A stretch of DNA of 64,000 nucleotides from Bacteroidota bacterium (lineage in GTDB: Bacteria; Bacteroidota; Bacteroidia; Chitinophagales; Chitinophagaceae): assembly GCA_026391455.1 (NCBI GenBank), contig JAPLEH010000004.1, positions 62,001 through 126,000 of the forward strand. Reading direction: 5' to 3'. Both the position numbers and the translations under genes were made by a program. Positions 44,345 through 53,301 of the stretch are shown here, one piece after another (the first letter of the stretch is position 1; the number at the start of each line of letters is the position of its first letter). Below the pieces are notes generated by a model that was not told the DNA's origin, ran no database searches, and was given only the letters and a program-made list of their open reading frames with translations.

Positions 44345-45241
44345 ATGACCGAAAACACCATCACTCAACCAACCGCCAATACAGTTCGTAAGGACATCCA
44401 TCAACAAATCACCGATACCATCCTGAAACAACTTGAAGCGGGTACCGTTCCCTGGCAACAGGGTTGGACAACAAAATCCACGGCGCATTGCCTGCCGCAA
44501 AATGCCATCACGGGCAAGCACTACCGGGGCATCAATATCGTATTGCTGTGGTGCGCCAGTAATGAGCATAAATTCACTTCGCATCAATGGGCCAGTTTCA
44601 AACAATGGTCGTCAGTCGGCCAATCCATCCGCAAAGGCGAGAAGGGAAATATGATTGTCTTCACCGATACCTTCGAAAAAGAGGTCGATGGTGAAATCAA
44701 GAAAATTCCGTTCCTCAAATATTCCGTTGTGTTCAACCGGTCGCAATTGGCAAAACCCGATTCCGAAGAAATCCAACCACCCGAATCAAAGGTGTTTCAG
44801 ATTGATGCCGTAGAGCGGTTTGTCAGCAATACTAATGCATTGATCAAACACCATGACGGGGACGCCTATTATCGTATTACGGAAGACACCATCTATCTGC
44901 CGCATCGTGAAAACTTTATTGATGCCGGTAAGTGTAGTGCCACCGAAAACTATTATTCCACCCTCATGCATGAGCTGACTCATTGGACGGGCCATGAATC
45001 ACGCCTGAACCGTAAAATCAAAAACAAATTCGGAAGTGCTGCCTATGCCGAAGAAGAACTGATCGCCGAACTTGGTGCTGCTTTCCTTACAGCAGAGTTT
45101 GGCATCACCATGCCTGAAAAATCAAATTCCGCGGACTATATCGCTAATTGGATTAAAGTGCTGAAAGAAAATAAGCAGTTTGTTGTGTCGGCAGCGAATG
45201 AGGCGGGTGAGGTAGTGAAATATTTGGACAATAAGAAATAA
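44345..45241 (+). CDS. ardC: ArdC-family antirestriction protein
   Basis: A 298-residue protein. The N-terminal ssDNA-binding domain has ITDTILKQLEAGTVPWQQGW, ITGKHYRGINIVLLW and SVGQSIRKGEKGNMIVF. The C-terminal zincin-like metallopeptidase has the motif HELTHWTGHESR with AEEELIAELGAAFL. ArdC proteins protect incoming conjugative DNA against host restriction. The ATG at 44345 follows GAAAGGA; the frame extends 80 codons further upstream but runs through the nested-stem element and is rejected. Confidence 0.92.
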   Translation: MTENTITQPTANTVRKDIHQQITDTILKQLEAGTVPWQQGWTTKSTAHCLPQNAITGKHYRGINIVLLWCASNEHKFTSHQWASFKQWSSVGQSIRKGEKGNMIVFTDTFEKEVDGEIKKIPFLKYSVVFNRSQLAKPDSEEIQPPESKVFQIDAVERFVSNTNALIKHHDGDAYYRITEDTIYLPHRENFIDAGKCSATENYYSTLMHELTHWTGHESRLNRKIKNKFGSAAYAEEELIAELGAAFLTAEFGITMPEKSNSADYIANWIKVLKENKQFVVSAANEAGEVVKYLDNKK

Positions 45242-45339
45242 TGGTTTACACCTAAAAAATACTTACTACAAAATACCATTTTATTGGTATTGCGCTAATA
45301 ATAATAATAAATGATTTTTAATCAAACGTTGAAAGTAAT

Positions 45340-46365
45340 ATGATTTCTTCAAAAAATAAAAAAGATTTGCCAAATCAGTCAAAAGAGGAAAAGGAACAGC
45401 GGAATATTCCACGTAGGATACAAACCATTCTAATTATCTTTTTCGTATGGCTAATAATAAGCCTACTTTATTACTTTGTTTTTATTAAGAACTGGGCTAC
45501 AACTAAAACAAGTTTAGATCATATTGACTCTGGGTTCGCAGTTTCTTTTTCAGCATCTTTGATGGATGATCTAATAATGTTTTTATTACTTACGCCTTTG
45601 GTGATTTACTTAACTACTAAACCATTATGGGATTACAGTTTTAGTGAAAAAGTGAATGCCCTTATTAATAGTAAACATGCTAAGAATAGAGACTCACTAA
45701 CTACATATGTACACAAAAGTATTTCGTCGCTTATGGCATATAACAAACAGATATTTTTTAAAATATCTGTAAGGGATTATGATGCAACTACTCATGCATA
45801 TAGTCTTTATATTGAAACCAAAATCAAAGCTTCGAATATGTGCCGAGACAAAGACTTTGTTCTGAATAAGGACTACTCGTTCTATGTAATGCCTTCTGAC
45901 GTTATTCCAGGGAAAGAGGCTGGCTTTGTAACCAGTTTAATTAAAACAAATATTGAAGAAAAAAATGGAATTACTACATATATAGATAGCAATAATATAT
46001 TTAAACTTGACAGAAAATTTGAACAGAAAATTAATTTTGTAATAGCAAAAAATGGGGAAATTGAAATTTCTTTAAAATACAATACATGGTCAATCACTGG
46101 CGATAAACTTGATTTAAACGACTTGTCAATATGGAATTTCCTTCAAATTGACCGGTATTCAAATGATGTTAACGTATTGGTTAGAAACGACTTAAACAGG
46201 GCGTTAAAGTTCGATGTTTATGTTGCAAAACATCAAAATGATGACGAAAAAACTGTAACTTTGGATCATAATATGGTACTATCGGCAGGGCAGGAGGATT
46301 CTCATAAAGTAACAAGAGAACTCTTGCCTAAGGAAGATGTACGCATCTTTTTTCACAAACCCTAA
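45340..46365 (+). CDS. Hypothetical two-helix membrane protein
   Basis: A 341-residue protein with a basic N-terminus, a first helix (TILIIFFVWLIISLLYYFVF) and a second (LIMFLLLTPLVIYLTT), then a beta-rich soluble domain of about 230 residues. No motif is recognised. It is clearly more A/T-rich than the neighbouring ardC and radC, which suggests separate acquisition as cargo. An inverted repeat AATACC/GGTATT lies at 45272-45291. A defence or sensing role is possible but unproven. Confidence 0.65.
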   Translation: MISSKNKKDLPNQSKEEKEQRNIPRRIQTILIIFFVWLIISLLYYFVFIKNWATTKTSLDHIDSGFAVSFSASLMDDLIMFLLLTPLVIYLTTKPLWDYSFSEKVNALINSKHAKNRDSLTTYVHKSISSLMAYNKQIFFKISVRDYDATTHAYSLYIETKIKASNMCRDKDFVLNKDYSFYVMPSDVIPGKEAGFVTSLIKTNIEEKNGITTYIDSNNIFKLDRKFEQKINFVIAKNGEIEISLKYNTWSITGDKLDLNDLSIWNFLQIDRYSNDVNVLVRNDLNRALKFDVYVAKHQNDDEKTVTLDHNMVLSAGQEDSHKVTRELLPKEDVRIFFHKP

Positions 46366-46664
46366 AATGGAAATCAAAATGAAAACGCATGTTAATGGAA
46401 CAGGTTCAGGTGGTTAATACGTAAGTATAAACTAACTAACCCGATTGAGGGTTCGGTAATTTAAGCTGAACCCTCTCTTAGTCAAGTATGGTTACTGTAC
46501 TTGATTTTATTTTTGATTTTCGCTTTCGACTTTTCCTTGAGATCAGACATGAGTAAGTCAAAAACGCCTACGGCTTGGCCTTCGACACAAGAAATTTCTC
46601 CTGACCCACCAGCGCGGGGTTCATAAGGATAGTTCAACTTTCCGAGGGATTTTCAATCTTCGGT
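46366..46664. terminator. Intergenic region with two hairpins between convergent genes
   Basis: GAGGGTTC (46447-46454) / GAACCCTC (46468-46475) and TCAAGTA (46482-46488) / TACTTGA (46498-46504). The second is followed by TTTTATTTTT, a good terminator for the plus strand. No gene is seen from 46510 to 46664. Confidence 0.55.
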
Positions 46665-47057
46665 TTACTCACTTATTTTCTCAAGCCTCACTTTGTTAAC
46701 TACGGAAGAATCGTTAATGAGGCCGTTGTAGCGGCTATCTTTAGCCACGAGCTGTTTTACTTCGTGATCCATAATTTGGTAATACAGTTTTTCCAGCTTG
46801 ATGCCTTCCATTGTTACCTCATGTGTTGTGAAAGCCAGAATGATTTTGTTTTCATCTGGCAGGTATTCGCCAGAGATCAGGTATGAGTAGTTCAAAAACA
46901 CCCATCTGGTATTATCAATCACAAAACAAATATTCCGGGCCTGTTCATCCGGTTCATAGAGGATGATGGATTGATCGATGGTGTCTCCATCTGGCTGGCT
47001 GGTTGTCGGATCATTCTCTTTCATCTGATCGTATTTGAGATTAAAACCCCGGTTCAT
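46665..47057 (-). CDS. Hypothetical protein downstream of the relaxase
   Basis: A 130-residue acidic protein overlapping the relaxase stop by 17 bp if the ATG at 47057 is used; a second ATG at 47024 (MKENDPTT) would avoid overlap. The chain (SIILYEPDEQARNICFVIDNTRWVFLNYSYLISGEYLPDENKIILAF in pieces) looks like a small beta-rich domain. It is last in the transfer operon. No family is recognised. Confidence 0.6.
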   Translation of the reverse strand: MNRGFNLKYDQMKENDPTTSQPDGDTIDQSIILYEPDEQARNICFVIDNTRWVFLNYSYLISGEYLPDENKIILAFTTHEVTMEGIKLEKLYYQIMDHEVKQLVAKDSRYNGLINDSSVVNKVRLEKISE

Positions 47058-49788
47058 AGTCAATGTCTTTTTGTTTGTGGGATGGATTGATTTGCTTGTG
47101 TGGTTTTGGCCCGGTTTCTTTTAGCTGGCCTGATCTTATCCTGTCTTCAACCGCTTTTTCATGTGCTGATTGTTGTGATACAAGTTCGAGGGCCGACATT
47201 CGGTTGCCAAGCTGCGAGGACTGTTCCATCAGGGCCTCTTTGTCATCGGTATAGATATTCACCGCTTCGCGGCCCCGTGATACCGATACATAAAATTGTT
47301 TCAGGTTCGTTGCCCCGAACGTGGCGGCAGGCTGCATCACAAATACCTCATCCACTGTTTTCCCCTGCGAGGCATGGCTGGTGATGCAATAGGCATGATC
47401 GATATGCCCGAATTCCGCATCAAGCCTATATCGCGCCTTGCTTTGCGGGTTGTGCAGGATAACACCGTCTTTTTTGCTCACCTTTGCCACCTGCAGCAGC
47501 ATACCGTTATTCAGCCGCTTTTCTTTTTTGTCGGTGGCATTGCGCGTGATTCGAACCATATCCCCTTTTGACAGGCCGAACCGCTTCTGGTCAAACACAT
47601 CAAAATCCCCGCTTCGTGACCGTGGAAGAATGACTTGTTTTTGCTGCTCATCCGTGAGGATCACATTCGCCCCTTCGATGCGATCCACACGCCAGCGGCT
47701 TGCCCGTTTGATGCCTTTCATGTTTTGGTTGAACTGAATGACATTCCCATGTTCATAACTACGCCAATCGCTTTTTTCAGCCTCTGTCAGGTTGCGGTTT
47801 TGGAGGCGGCATGCATCCAGTTCGCGCCGCCCGATCTTCTTTGCTTTCTTCAACCGGTCCCGTAAACGATCCGTTACCGCGCGCCCCTGATTATGGGTAG
47901 GAGAAATCACCAGGACCGATTTACGACGCTTTACCGCATCCATATAATCATCCACCAATGCGTCGGCAGGGTTGAGCGGGTCTATTGATTTGATGGAACC
48001 GAGAGATTGCAGTTTGGCGAAAGCCGATTCAACCTGACCCTTTGATAGATCACTTACCAGCTCGCGATAGCTTTCCGTTTTCTGCCTGCGGATCATAGTC
48101 ACTTCCGCCGCACGGATACCGCCCACAGTGTTGATGATCCGCAAGGCATCACCGCGCACCACACTGGAATGTTGCCTTGTATCCCCGCCCAGTATCAGCC
48201 TTGCGTTTTTCTGTGTGACGAGGGCAAGCAGGGCAGTCATGTCTTTGGTGCCAAGCAGCCCGGCTTCATCCACCCATAAAACCTGGTTCTCCAGTTTGCC
48301 TTGAAGCTCTTTATCACTAAGCAGTTTGGCCACAGTTTCCGCATCATTAAACCCATCCTGCCGCAACACACCACGCGCCGCCTGGGCTGTCGGGGCAACG
48401 GCGATCACTGTTTTTCCGGCCTGCTCCATCCAATGAGCCGCTTCTCGCATTAAAGTGGTTTTGCCCGTTCCCGCCGCACCCATTACAATCGACACCCGGT
48501 TTGATGTGGTCAGCACATGGGACACCACATCCGCCTGCTGGCCTTTTAACTCCAAAAAATCAGGGGCTGCATGATAAAGTGGAGCCATCGCCCCGATCCC
48601 TTTTTTGGCGAGGTCAACCATGTGCTTTTCTTCGGCAAGGGCTTCGCGGGTTGTACACAGGACAAGGCTGCCTCGGTTGAACCGGAGCAAGCGGTCATCG
48701 TTATGGATGGCCTCATTTACCTGCTCGATTGTTATATGGGATTGCCCAAGCGAGAACCGATAAGCGGCCTGCAGGACATCATTGACCGCCACCACCGATG
48801 CACGTTCAAAGCAATGCGACACGGCATTACTGATACATTTGTCAAGGGTGAGAGAAGGGCCCGGTTTCTCTTTTTTATGCCGGATGGGCTGATCGGTGAT
48901 TTTGTCACTGATCGGACCCGAGAGTTCTTTTAACTGCTGTCGCCACTCATGGCGAAGCTCATCCATGGAAAAACCCTTTTGTTTGCGTGAGCGTGTCTTT
49001 GCCCCCAACGCATCCAACGCTTTTGCATCCGTGATTCCCTTTTCCTTGGCCGCTTTTCCGATCTCATCGGTACGCTTTGAAAAATGCTTAATGATCCCGA
49101 CAGGAACACCTTCGATCTCAAACGAGTTATCCGTCGGTCTGATCTTGTACCCGAGATCGTTTAGACGATCCGCCAGGCGTTTATGAAACTGCTTTTGAAA
49201 ATAAGGCATCTGCCGTTTGATCTCGCGGAATTTCGCGGCCTTGAACCGTTGCTCCTGTTCGTCATATGTGGCATTGAACACAAAGCAATGCGCATGCAAA
49301 TGCGGATCGGGAAGGCTGGCCGCCACAGGCCTTGCCGTCTGGTGGGTAAAGGCCGCCCAGGCCAGTTCTCCCGTCGCCCGGTCGTCATACACGCCTTTTT
49401 GCCGGATACGCGCCATGGCCAGTTTTTCAATCCCGCCCATGGTGTCCTGAACCGAGGCTTCAAAGGCTTTTAGAATATGATCATCATTGGTGAGAGCATG
49501 AATGACCGAGACGGATTTGGGGCAGTGGAAATTGATATCGTATCCTGTGATACGGTTATCCTTGATACGCGGGGTCAGGGTGTCGCCGGTAAGGGGGTGA
49601 CGGTTTTCAACCAGTGCAAAAAACTGATCCTTGGTGGCGGGACCGGTGATCCCGAGCCGTGCGGCCAACCGGCCTTCGAAACGACCCTGCAATTCCTGGT
49701 CGCTGATATAATAATCGGACTTGACCAGCGCATCACTGAAATACGCTTTAGCCTGTTTTGCCGAATTGCTTTGGATCATCCTGATCAT
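47041..49788 (-). CDS. MOBF-family conjugative relaxase-helicase (TrwC/TraI-like)
   Basis: A 915-residue protein. The relaxase domain has candidate catalytic tyrosines near the start (AKAYFSDAL, SDYYISD), FHCPKSVSVIHAL, and the three-His metal site HLHAHCFVFN (about 160-170). The helicase part has Walker A GAAGTGKTTL (about 436-444), VDEAGLLGT, GDTRQHSSV and SHASQGKTVDEV. It nicks oriT, stays bound to the strand, and unwinds it. The ATG at 49788 (or 49779) fits the family start. MOBF is unusual in Bacteroidota. It lies last but one in a minus-strand transfer cluster. Confidence 0.93.
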   Translation of the reverse strand: MIRMIQSNSAKQAKAYFSDALVKSDYYISDQELQGRFEGRLAARLGITGPATKDQFFALVENRHPLTGDTLTPRIKDNRITGYDINFHCPKSVSVIHALTNDDHILKAFEASVQDTMGGIEKLAMARIRQKGVYDDRATGELAWAAFTHQTARPVAASLPDPHLHAHCFVFNATYDEQEQRFKAAKFREIKRQMPYFQKQFHKRLADRLNDLGYKIRPTDNSFEIEGVPVGIIKHFSKRTDEIGKAAKEKGITDAKALDALGAKTRSRKQKGFSMDELRHEWRQQLKELSGPISDKITDQPIRHKKEKPGPSLTLDKCISNAVSHCFERASVVAVNDVLQAAYRFSLGQSHITIEQVNEAIHNDDRLLRFNRGSLVLCTTREALAEEKHMVDLAKKGIGAMAPLYHAAPDFLELKGQQADVVSHVLTTSNRVSIVMGAAGTGKTTLMREAAHWMEQAGKTVIAVAPTAQAARGVLRQDGFNDAETVAKLLSDKELQGKLENQVLWVDEAGLLGTKDMTALLALVTQKNARLILGGDTRQHSSVVRGDALRIINTVGGIRAAEVTMIRRQKTESYRELVSDLSKGQVESAFAKLQSLGSIKSIDPLNPADALVDDYMDAVKRRKSVLVISPTHNQGRAVTDRLRDRLKKAKKIGRRELDACRLQNRNLTEAEKSDWRSYEHGNVIQFNQNMKGIKRASRWRVDRIEGANVILTDEQQKQVILPRSRSGDFDVFDQKRFGLSKGDMVRITRNATDKKEKRLNNGMLLQVAKVSKKDGVILHNPQSKARYRLDAEFGHIDHAYCITSHASQGKTVDEVFVMQPAATFGATNLKQFYVSVSRGREAVNIYTDDKEALMEQSSQLGNRMSALELVSQQSAHEKAVEDRIRSGQLKETGPKPHKQINPSHKQKDIDYEPGF

Positions 49789-49880
49789 GGGAAGAAGGAT
49801 AAAGCCGCTCCGGTGTTTGCCGCTGCACTTTCCGCTGCGGTTAACAACAAATAAGTGAAGCAAACTGCCGGAGCTGGCAC

Positions 49881-49958
49881 CTGAGCAGTGCTCAGAAAGT
49901 GATTAAACACCATTAAATAAAACGCATCAGACATCTGCCCTAACACTGTGTGTTAGGG
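49881..49958. other. Candidate oriT region: two perfect inverted repeats
   Basis: CTGAGCA-G-TGCTCAG (49881-49895) and CCCTAACAC-TGT-GTGTTAGGG (49938-49958) lie in the 215-bp gap between the relaxase start and the membrane protein stop. Neither is followed by a U-run, so they are not terminators. MOBF relaxases recognise a hairpin close to nic, and oriT is commonly next to the relaxase gene. No nic site can be named from sequence alone. Confidence 0.4.
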
Positions 49959-50003
49959 GGTTGGGAAGCCGGTTTCTGTGATTTTTAAATAGAAATAAAA
50001 GCT

Positions 50004-50807
50004 TTATCCAGCCACAGAAACATCATCTTCGTTACCCTCAGTAAAAGAACCTGCTACCCGCCGGCGCAATTCTTCTGATGTTGGCTTGCGGGAATAAAAC
50101 CGAACGCCGCGGGTCTGATCAGTTGGTGCGTCCCCGATAAAGGCCGTTTCCATTTCTTCATTCAGGATCATTTCATCGATCTTGTCCATAATGAAATTAT
50201 CCCCCGCTTTGTACGCCCCGTAATAACTCAGGCTATAACAGAGTGCTGCGACAACAAACAACAGGCCGAGGCTTTGTCCCGCCATATAGAGAAACAGTCC
50301 GCCCACAAAAAACCCAACTGGCTCCCAGAAGGTTTCTATCGCCCGGATGCTGGGCTTCTTATCATTAACCGTGAGGTTATAGAAAAAAGGGTGCAAGTCT
50401 CCGGTGTGCAAACTAAATCGTTTAAAGTCGAACACAGACGGGTTGCGTCTAATCTCCTTCCAGCGGATAAAAGAAAACACAAGAAAAACAACAGTAAACG
50501 CATACCAGGGCCAATAGAGGATAAATGCCGATGACCGAAACCGCTCCATTCCGGCAAATCCGGTTTCACTGTCAAACGTGAAATTGAGCATGGCGAGCCG
50601 CTTTAAAAAAATCGGGGTAATCATTAAAAACCCTGCAACCGTAAAACAGGTCGCCAGCGAAAAATACCGTTCTCCAAAATTCTTTCGTATAAAAACTTCA
50701 ATCAGCACACGCGGATAAGAAGCGATAAAAAGGAAGAAGGCGAAGATTCTTTCTTTTATCAGATTAGCCCGCCTGAATACGGTTCGGTAGTAAAGGTTTT
50801 TTGTCAT
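50004..50807 (-). CDS. Membrane protein beside the coupling protein
   Basis: A 267-residue protein with about four to five membrane segments (ATCFTVAGFLMITPIFL; AFILYWPWYAFTVVFLVFSFI; PVGFFVGGLFLYMAGQ; LGLLFVVAALCYSLSYYG) and a charged cytoplasmic C-terminus (about 60 residues). It lies 12 bp downstream of the coupling protein gene and is clearly co-transcribed. Since that protein lacks a membrane anchor, this one may provide it. No named family is recognised. Confidence 0.7.
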   Translation of the reverse strand: MTKNLYYRTVFRRANLIKERIFAFFLFIASYPRVLIEVFIRKNFGERYFSLATCFTVAGFLMITPIFLKRLAMLNFTFDSETGFAGMERFRSSAFILYWPWYAFTVVFLVFSFIRWKEIRRNPSVFDFKRFSLHTGDLHPFFYNLTVNDKKPSIRAIETFWEPVGFFVGGLFLYMAGQSLGLLFVVAALCYSLSYYGAYKAGDNFIMDKIDEMILNEEMETAFIGDAPTDQTRGVRFYSRKPTSEELRRRVAGSFTEGNEDDVSVAG

Positions 50808-50819
50808 GATGGTGGTGTT

Positions 50820-52319
50820 TTAGTTTTGTTTGAATGATACCTTTTTATGGTTTTGCTTGTTTTCAAAAACTTTTCCCTGCAGATGCATGATGGCTTCGGT
50901 CACATTGTTATTTAATGGGCCGCCGGTTTTGAGTTCATTAAACTCTCGTGGCTGTATCATCTTTTGCAACTCAAACGAGATGGTTTCCCCGGAGCTGAAC
51001 TCACCGGCAAGAGTGCGGGATCGCTGAACGCTTTCAGCATAGGCCTCGCCGATCAAGTCCGAGGCATAGGTATTCGTCTCCACATCAGCATTGGCGTGAA
51101 AGATCTTTGTCGCGAGTGTTCCAAGAAAACTCTTGACCCTGTATTCGGATTTGTGGCCACCCATATTGGCATAGTAGTTCGGAATATTTTGCGAGATATA
51201 GACGGTCGCAATGCGACTGCTACGGGCCGTGGCCTGGTACTCCGCATCGTACTCATGCAAAAAGTTTTGCGCCTCATCGGCCCACAGAAAAACTGGCCGA
51301 GCATTATCGTTGTTCTGTCTTCGTTCCATCGCCCGTTGCCAAACATATTTGAATAATATCTGGCTGTCGCGTCCCACCTTATGATACAGTTTGACCGGGA
51401 GGTTCAGCAGTATAATTTTGCCATCCAGCGAATCTTCAGGGATAACGGTAGATGCCCCATGACAGAACAGGGAATAAATCGGCTCCTTCAGCAGACGAAA
51501 TAAAAAACCTGCAAAGGAAAACTCGATGATGGACCGGGTTTTTTCGCTGAGGTTGCGGTAATGTTCAATAAAAAACTGATCAATCAGTTTTAAAAGTTTG
51601 GCGTCGGGCAGGGACTCTGTAATCACCAGCTCATACAGATTGGCGTCTTCTTTGCAAGAAGCCATTTGTTCCGGGCTGAGTCCCGCAAACAGATCATTAA
51701 TCTGTGTATTGACTTTTTGCTGACAAAGCCGGTAGGCATGATCGAAGCTGCCCGGACGTGATTTTTTTTCAGAGGGCTTGTCTTTTTGCGGTGCTGTTTG
51801 AACGATATCATACATGGCTTCTACGGAAACTTCCCCATAGGCCAGAAGGCAAAGATCAATAACATTGAACATCAGCATATCGAGCGCGGATTCCCAAAAT
51901 GGATCATCGCTTTTACCGCCGGATTTTTCTTCACTTGACCGGATAACGGTTTTAAGCACCTGAACGATGTTTTCCGTATAAGACACACCGCCATGGCGAC
52001 CGGAGGATTCATATTCCAGAAAATTAAACCGGTGTTCACCACCCGGTTCAATCACGATCAGATCATCAATTCGGTTCGTGGATGTGCAGTACGCTGTCCA
52101 CAACTCTTTTTCATCAGGCTTTGCCGTCAGCACAAGGCCGCCAAATCCTTTTTGCAAATAGCTTAATGCCAGTTTGCGCCCCGAGCCCGATGTCTTACCC
52201 GAGCCTATGCCGCCGAAGATTTGAACACCTTCCACCGCATCGCGTATTGTCCAGTCTGTTTTGCCTTTGTCTGATGTAAACGGTATCAGTGTTTCATCCA
52301 GTTCAAATGATTCAATCAT
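50820..52319 (-). CDS. Type IV coupling protein (TraD/TraG-like), lacking membrane anchor
   Basis: A 499-residue ATPase. Walker A is GGIGSGKTS (residues 36-44), with GFGGLVLTAKPDEKELW after it; Walker B is PVFLWADEAQNFLHEYDAEYQATARSSRIATVYISQN in pieces. The order and the alpha-helical insert fit VirD4/TraD coupling proteins that bring the relaxosome to the secretion channel. Usual members have two N-terminal membrane helices; here the protein starts about 35 residues before Walker A with none. The neighbouring membrane protein may compensate. Confidence 0.87.
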   Translation of the reverse strand: MIESFELDETLIPFTSDKGKTDWTIRDAVEGVQIFGGIGSGKTSGSGRKLALSYLQKGFGGLVLTAKPDEKELWTAYCTSTNRIDDLIVIEPGGEHRFNFLEYESSGRHGGVSYTENIVQVLKTVIRSSEEKSGGKSDDPFWESALDMLMFNVIDLCLLAYGEVSVEAMYDIVQTAPQKDKPSEKKSRPGSFDHAYRLCQQKVNTQINDLFAGLSPEQMASCKEDANLYELVITESLPDAKLLKLIDQFFIEHYRNLSEKTRSIIEFSFAGFLFRLLKEPIYSLFCHGASTVIPEDSLDGKIILLNLPVKLYHKVGRDSQILFKYVWQRAMERRQNNDNARPVFLWADEAQNFLHEYDAEYQATARSSRIATVYISQNIPNYYANMGGHKSEYRVKSFLGTLATKIFHANADVETNTYASDLIGEAYAESVQRSRTLAGEFSSGETISFELQKMIQPREFNELKTGGPLNNNVTEAIMHLQGKVFENKQNHKKVSFKQN

Positions 52320-52386
52320 ATCCTGTCATTGTACCTTTCAGCACAATATAAGCGAGAATTAAAATCAGAAATCACCGATAAGAGTA

Positions 52387-52422
52387 AGACTATTTGATGA
52401 CTAAGTAAAAAACTTATAGTCT
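52387..52422. promoter_or_regulatory. Bulged stem-loop upstream of the coupling protein gene
   Basis: AGACTA (52387-52392), a 9-base bulge, TAAGT (52402-52406), loop AAAAA, ACTTA (52412-52416), TAGTCT (52417-52422). It is in the 155-bp gap before the coupling protein start and could be a regulator-binding or relaxosome accessory site. Confidence 0.35.
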
Positions 52423-52474
52423 AATAAACTTTGTTCAAGTTTGCTTTAAACAAAATGCAGGTCCGATAAACAAA

Positions 52475-53251
52475 TTAATCATCCATACTTTGTTTACGGA
52501 GGCTCAGGATGAATGCAAACAACTCCTGGCTTTCATTGGCGGATTCAGGCCCTTCATACCAATAGCGTTCCCGGTAACGGGTTATCGTTGCTGCCTTAAA
52601 ATCAGCAGCATGAAAATCTTCTCCGACAGGTGGTTCATGATCTTTGGGAACAAATAATTCCCGGATGAGTAATTCGCCGGGAATGGAGCAGATCAGATCG
52701 GGTTCCGATTGCAGCATTCGGCAGTGACGTTCCCTTGCAGCATCTTTGTACTGTACCAGATATGTCTCATATTGGTTGAACAAAGCCTCTCTCTCGAAAT
52801 TATCATCCAGCCAACCGTTGCGGATCATATCCCTGTTTTTGATTTGTGTGACCTGAATAATAATTTCATCAATGAATGTACCGCCATCAATCAAATCGTT
52901 TTGATACTGGTGAATCAGGGCCTGCATAAAAGGCATATTAGGTTGGCAAATCGTCGTCATCGGGATATAGCCCATAAGCCTGGATATCCATGACCTCGCT
53001 TCTGTTTCGCATTCAGGATGCACGGATGCAGAAAGAGCAACATCATTCCATGATAATGGCCCGGTATTAATATCCCATTGGTTTAGCGGGTTTTCAATGC
53101 TGGCATTCCGCCAGGCCACAAACCGGTCTGGCATAAGATCGACCGTGTTCGATTTATTCACGGGCTTTTGTTCATCAGGAGCGAACAAGTCTTTCCAATG
53201 AACCGCTTCATCTAAAGAAAGACCATTGACCGGAGTATCTTTTTTATCCAT
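52475..53251 (-). CDS. Hypothetical protein heading the transfer cluster
   Basis: A 258-residue soluble acidic protein: GLSLDEAVHWKDLFAPDEQK, VDLMPDRFVAWRNASIENPLNQWDINTG, helical middle and C-terminal regions. It precedes the coupling protein on the same strand by 155 bp. A relaxosome accessory role is conceivable by position, as with TrwA-type genes, but no DNA-binding motif is visible and its size is larger. No family is recognised. Confidence 0.6.
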   Translation of the reverse strand: MDKKDTPVNGLSLDEAVHWKDLFAPDEQKPVNKSNTVDLMPDRFVAWRNASIENPLNQWDINTGPLSWNDVALSASVHPECETEARSWISRLMGYIPMTTICQPNMPFMQALIHQYQNDLIDGGTFIDEIIIQVTQIKNRDMIRNGWLDDNFEREALFNQYETYLVQYKDAARERHCRMLQSEPDLICSIPGELLIRELFVPKDHEPPVGEDFHAADFKAATITRYRERYWYEGPESANESQELFAFILSLRKQSMDD

Positions 53252-53301
53252 GTGGCCAAGTCTAGCATAATCTGTAAATTAGTGCAAGAAAAAATTGGTT
53301 T

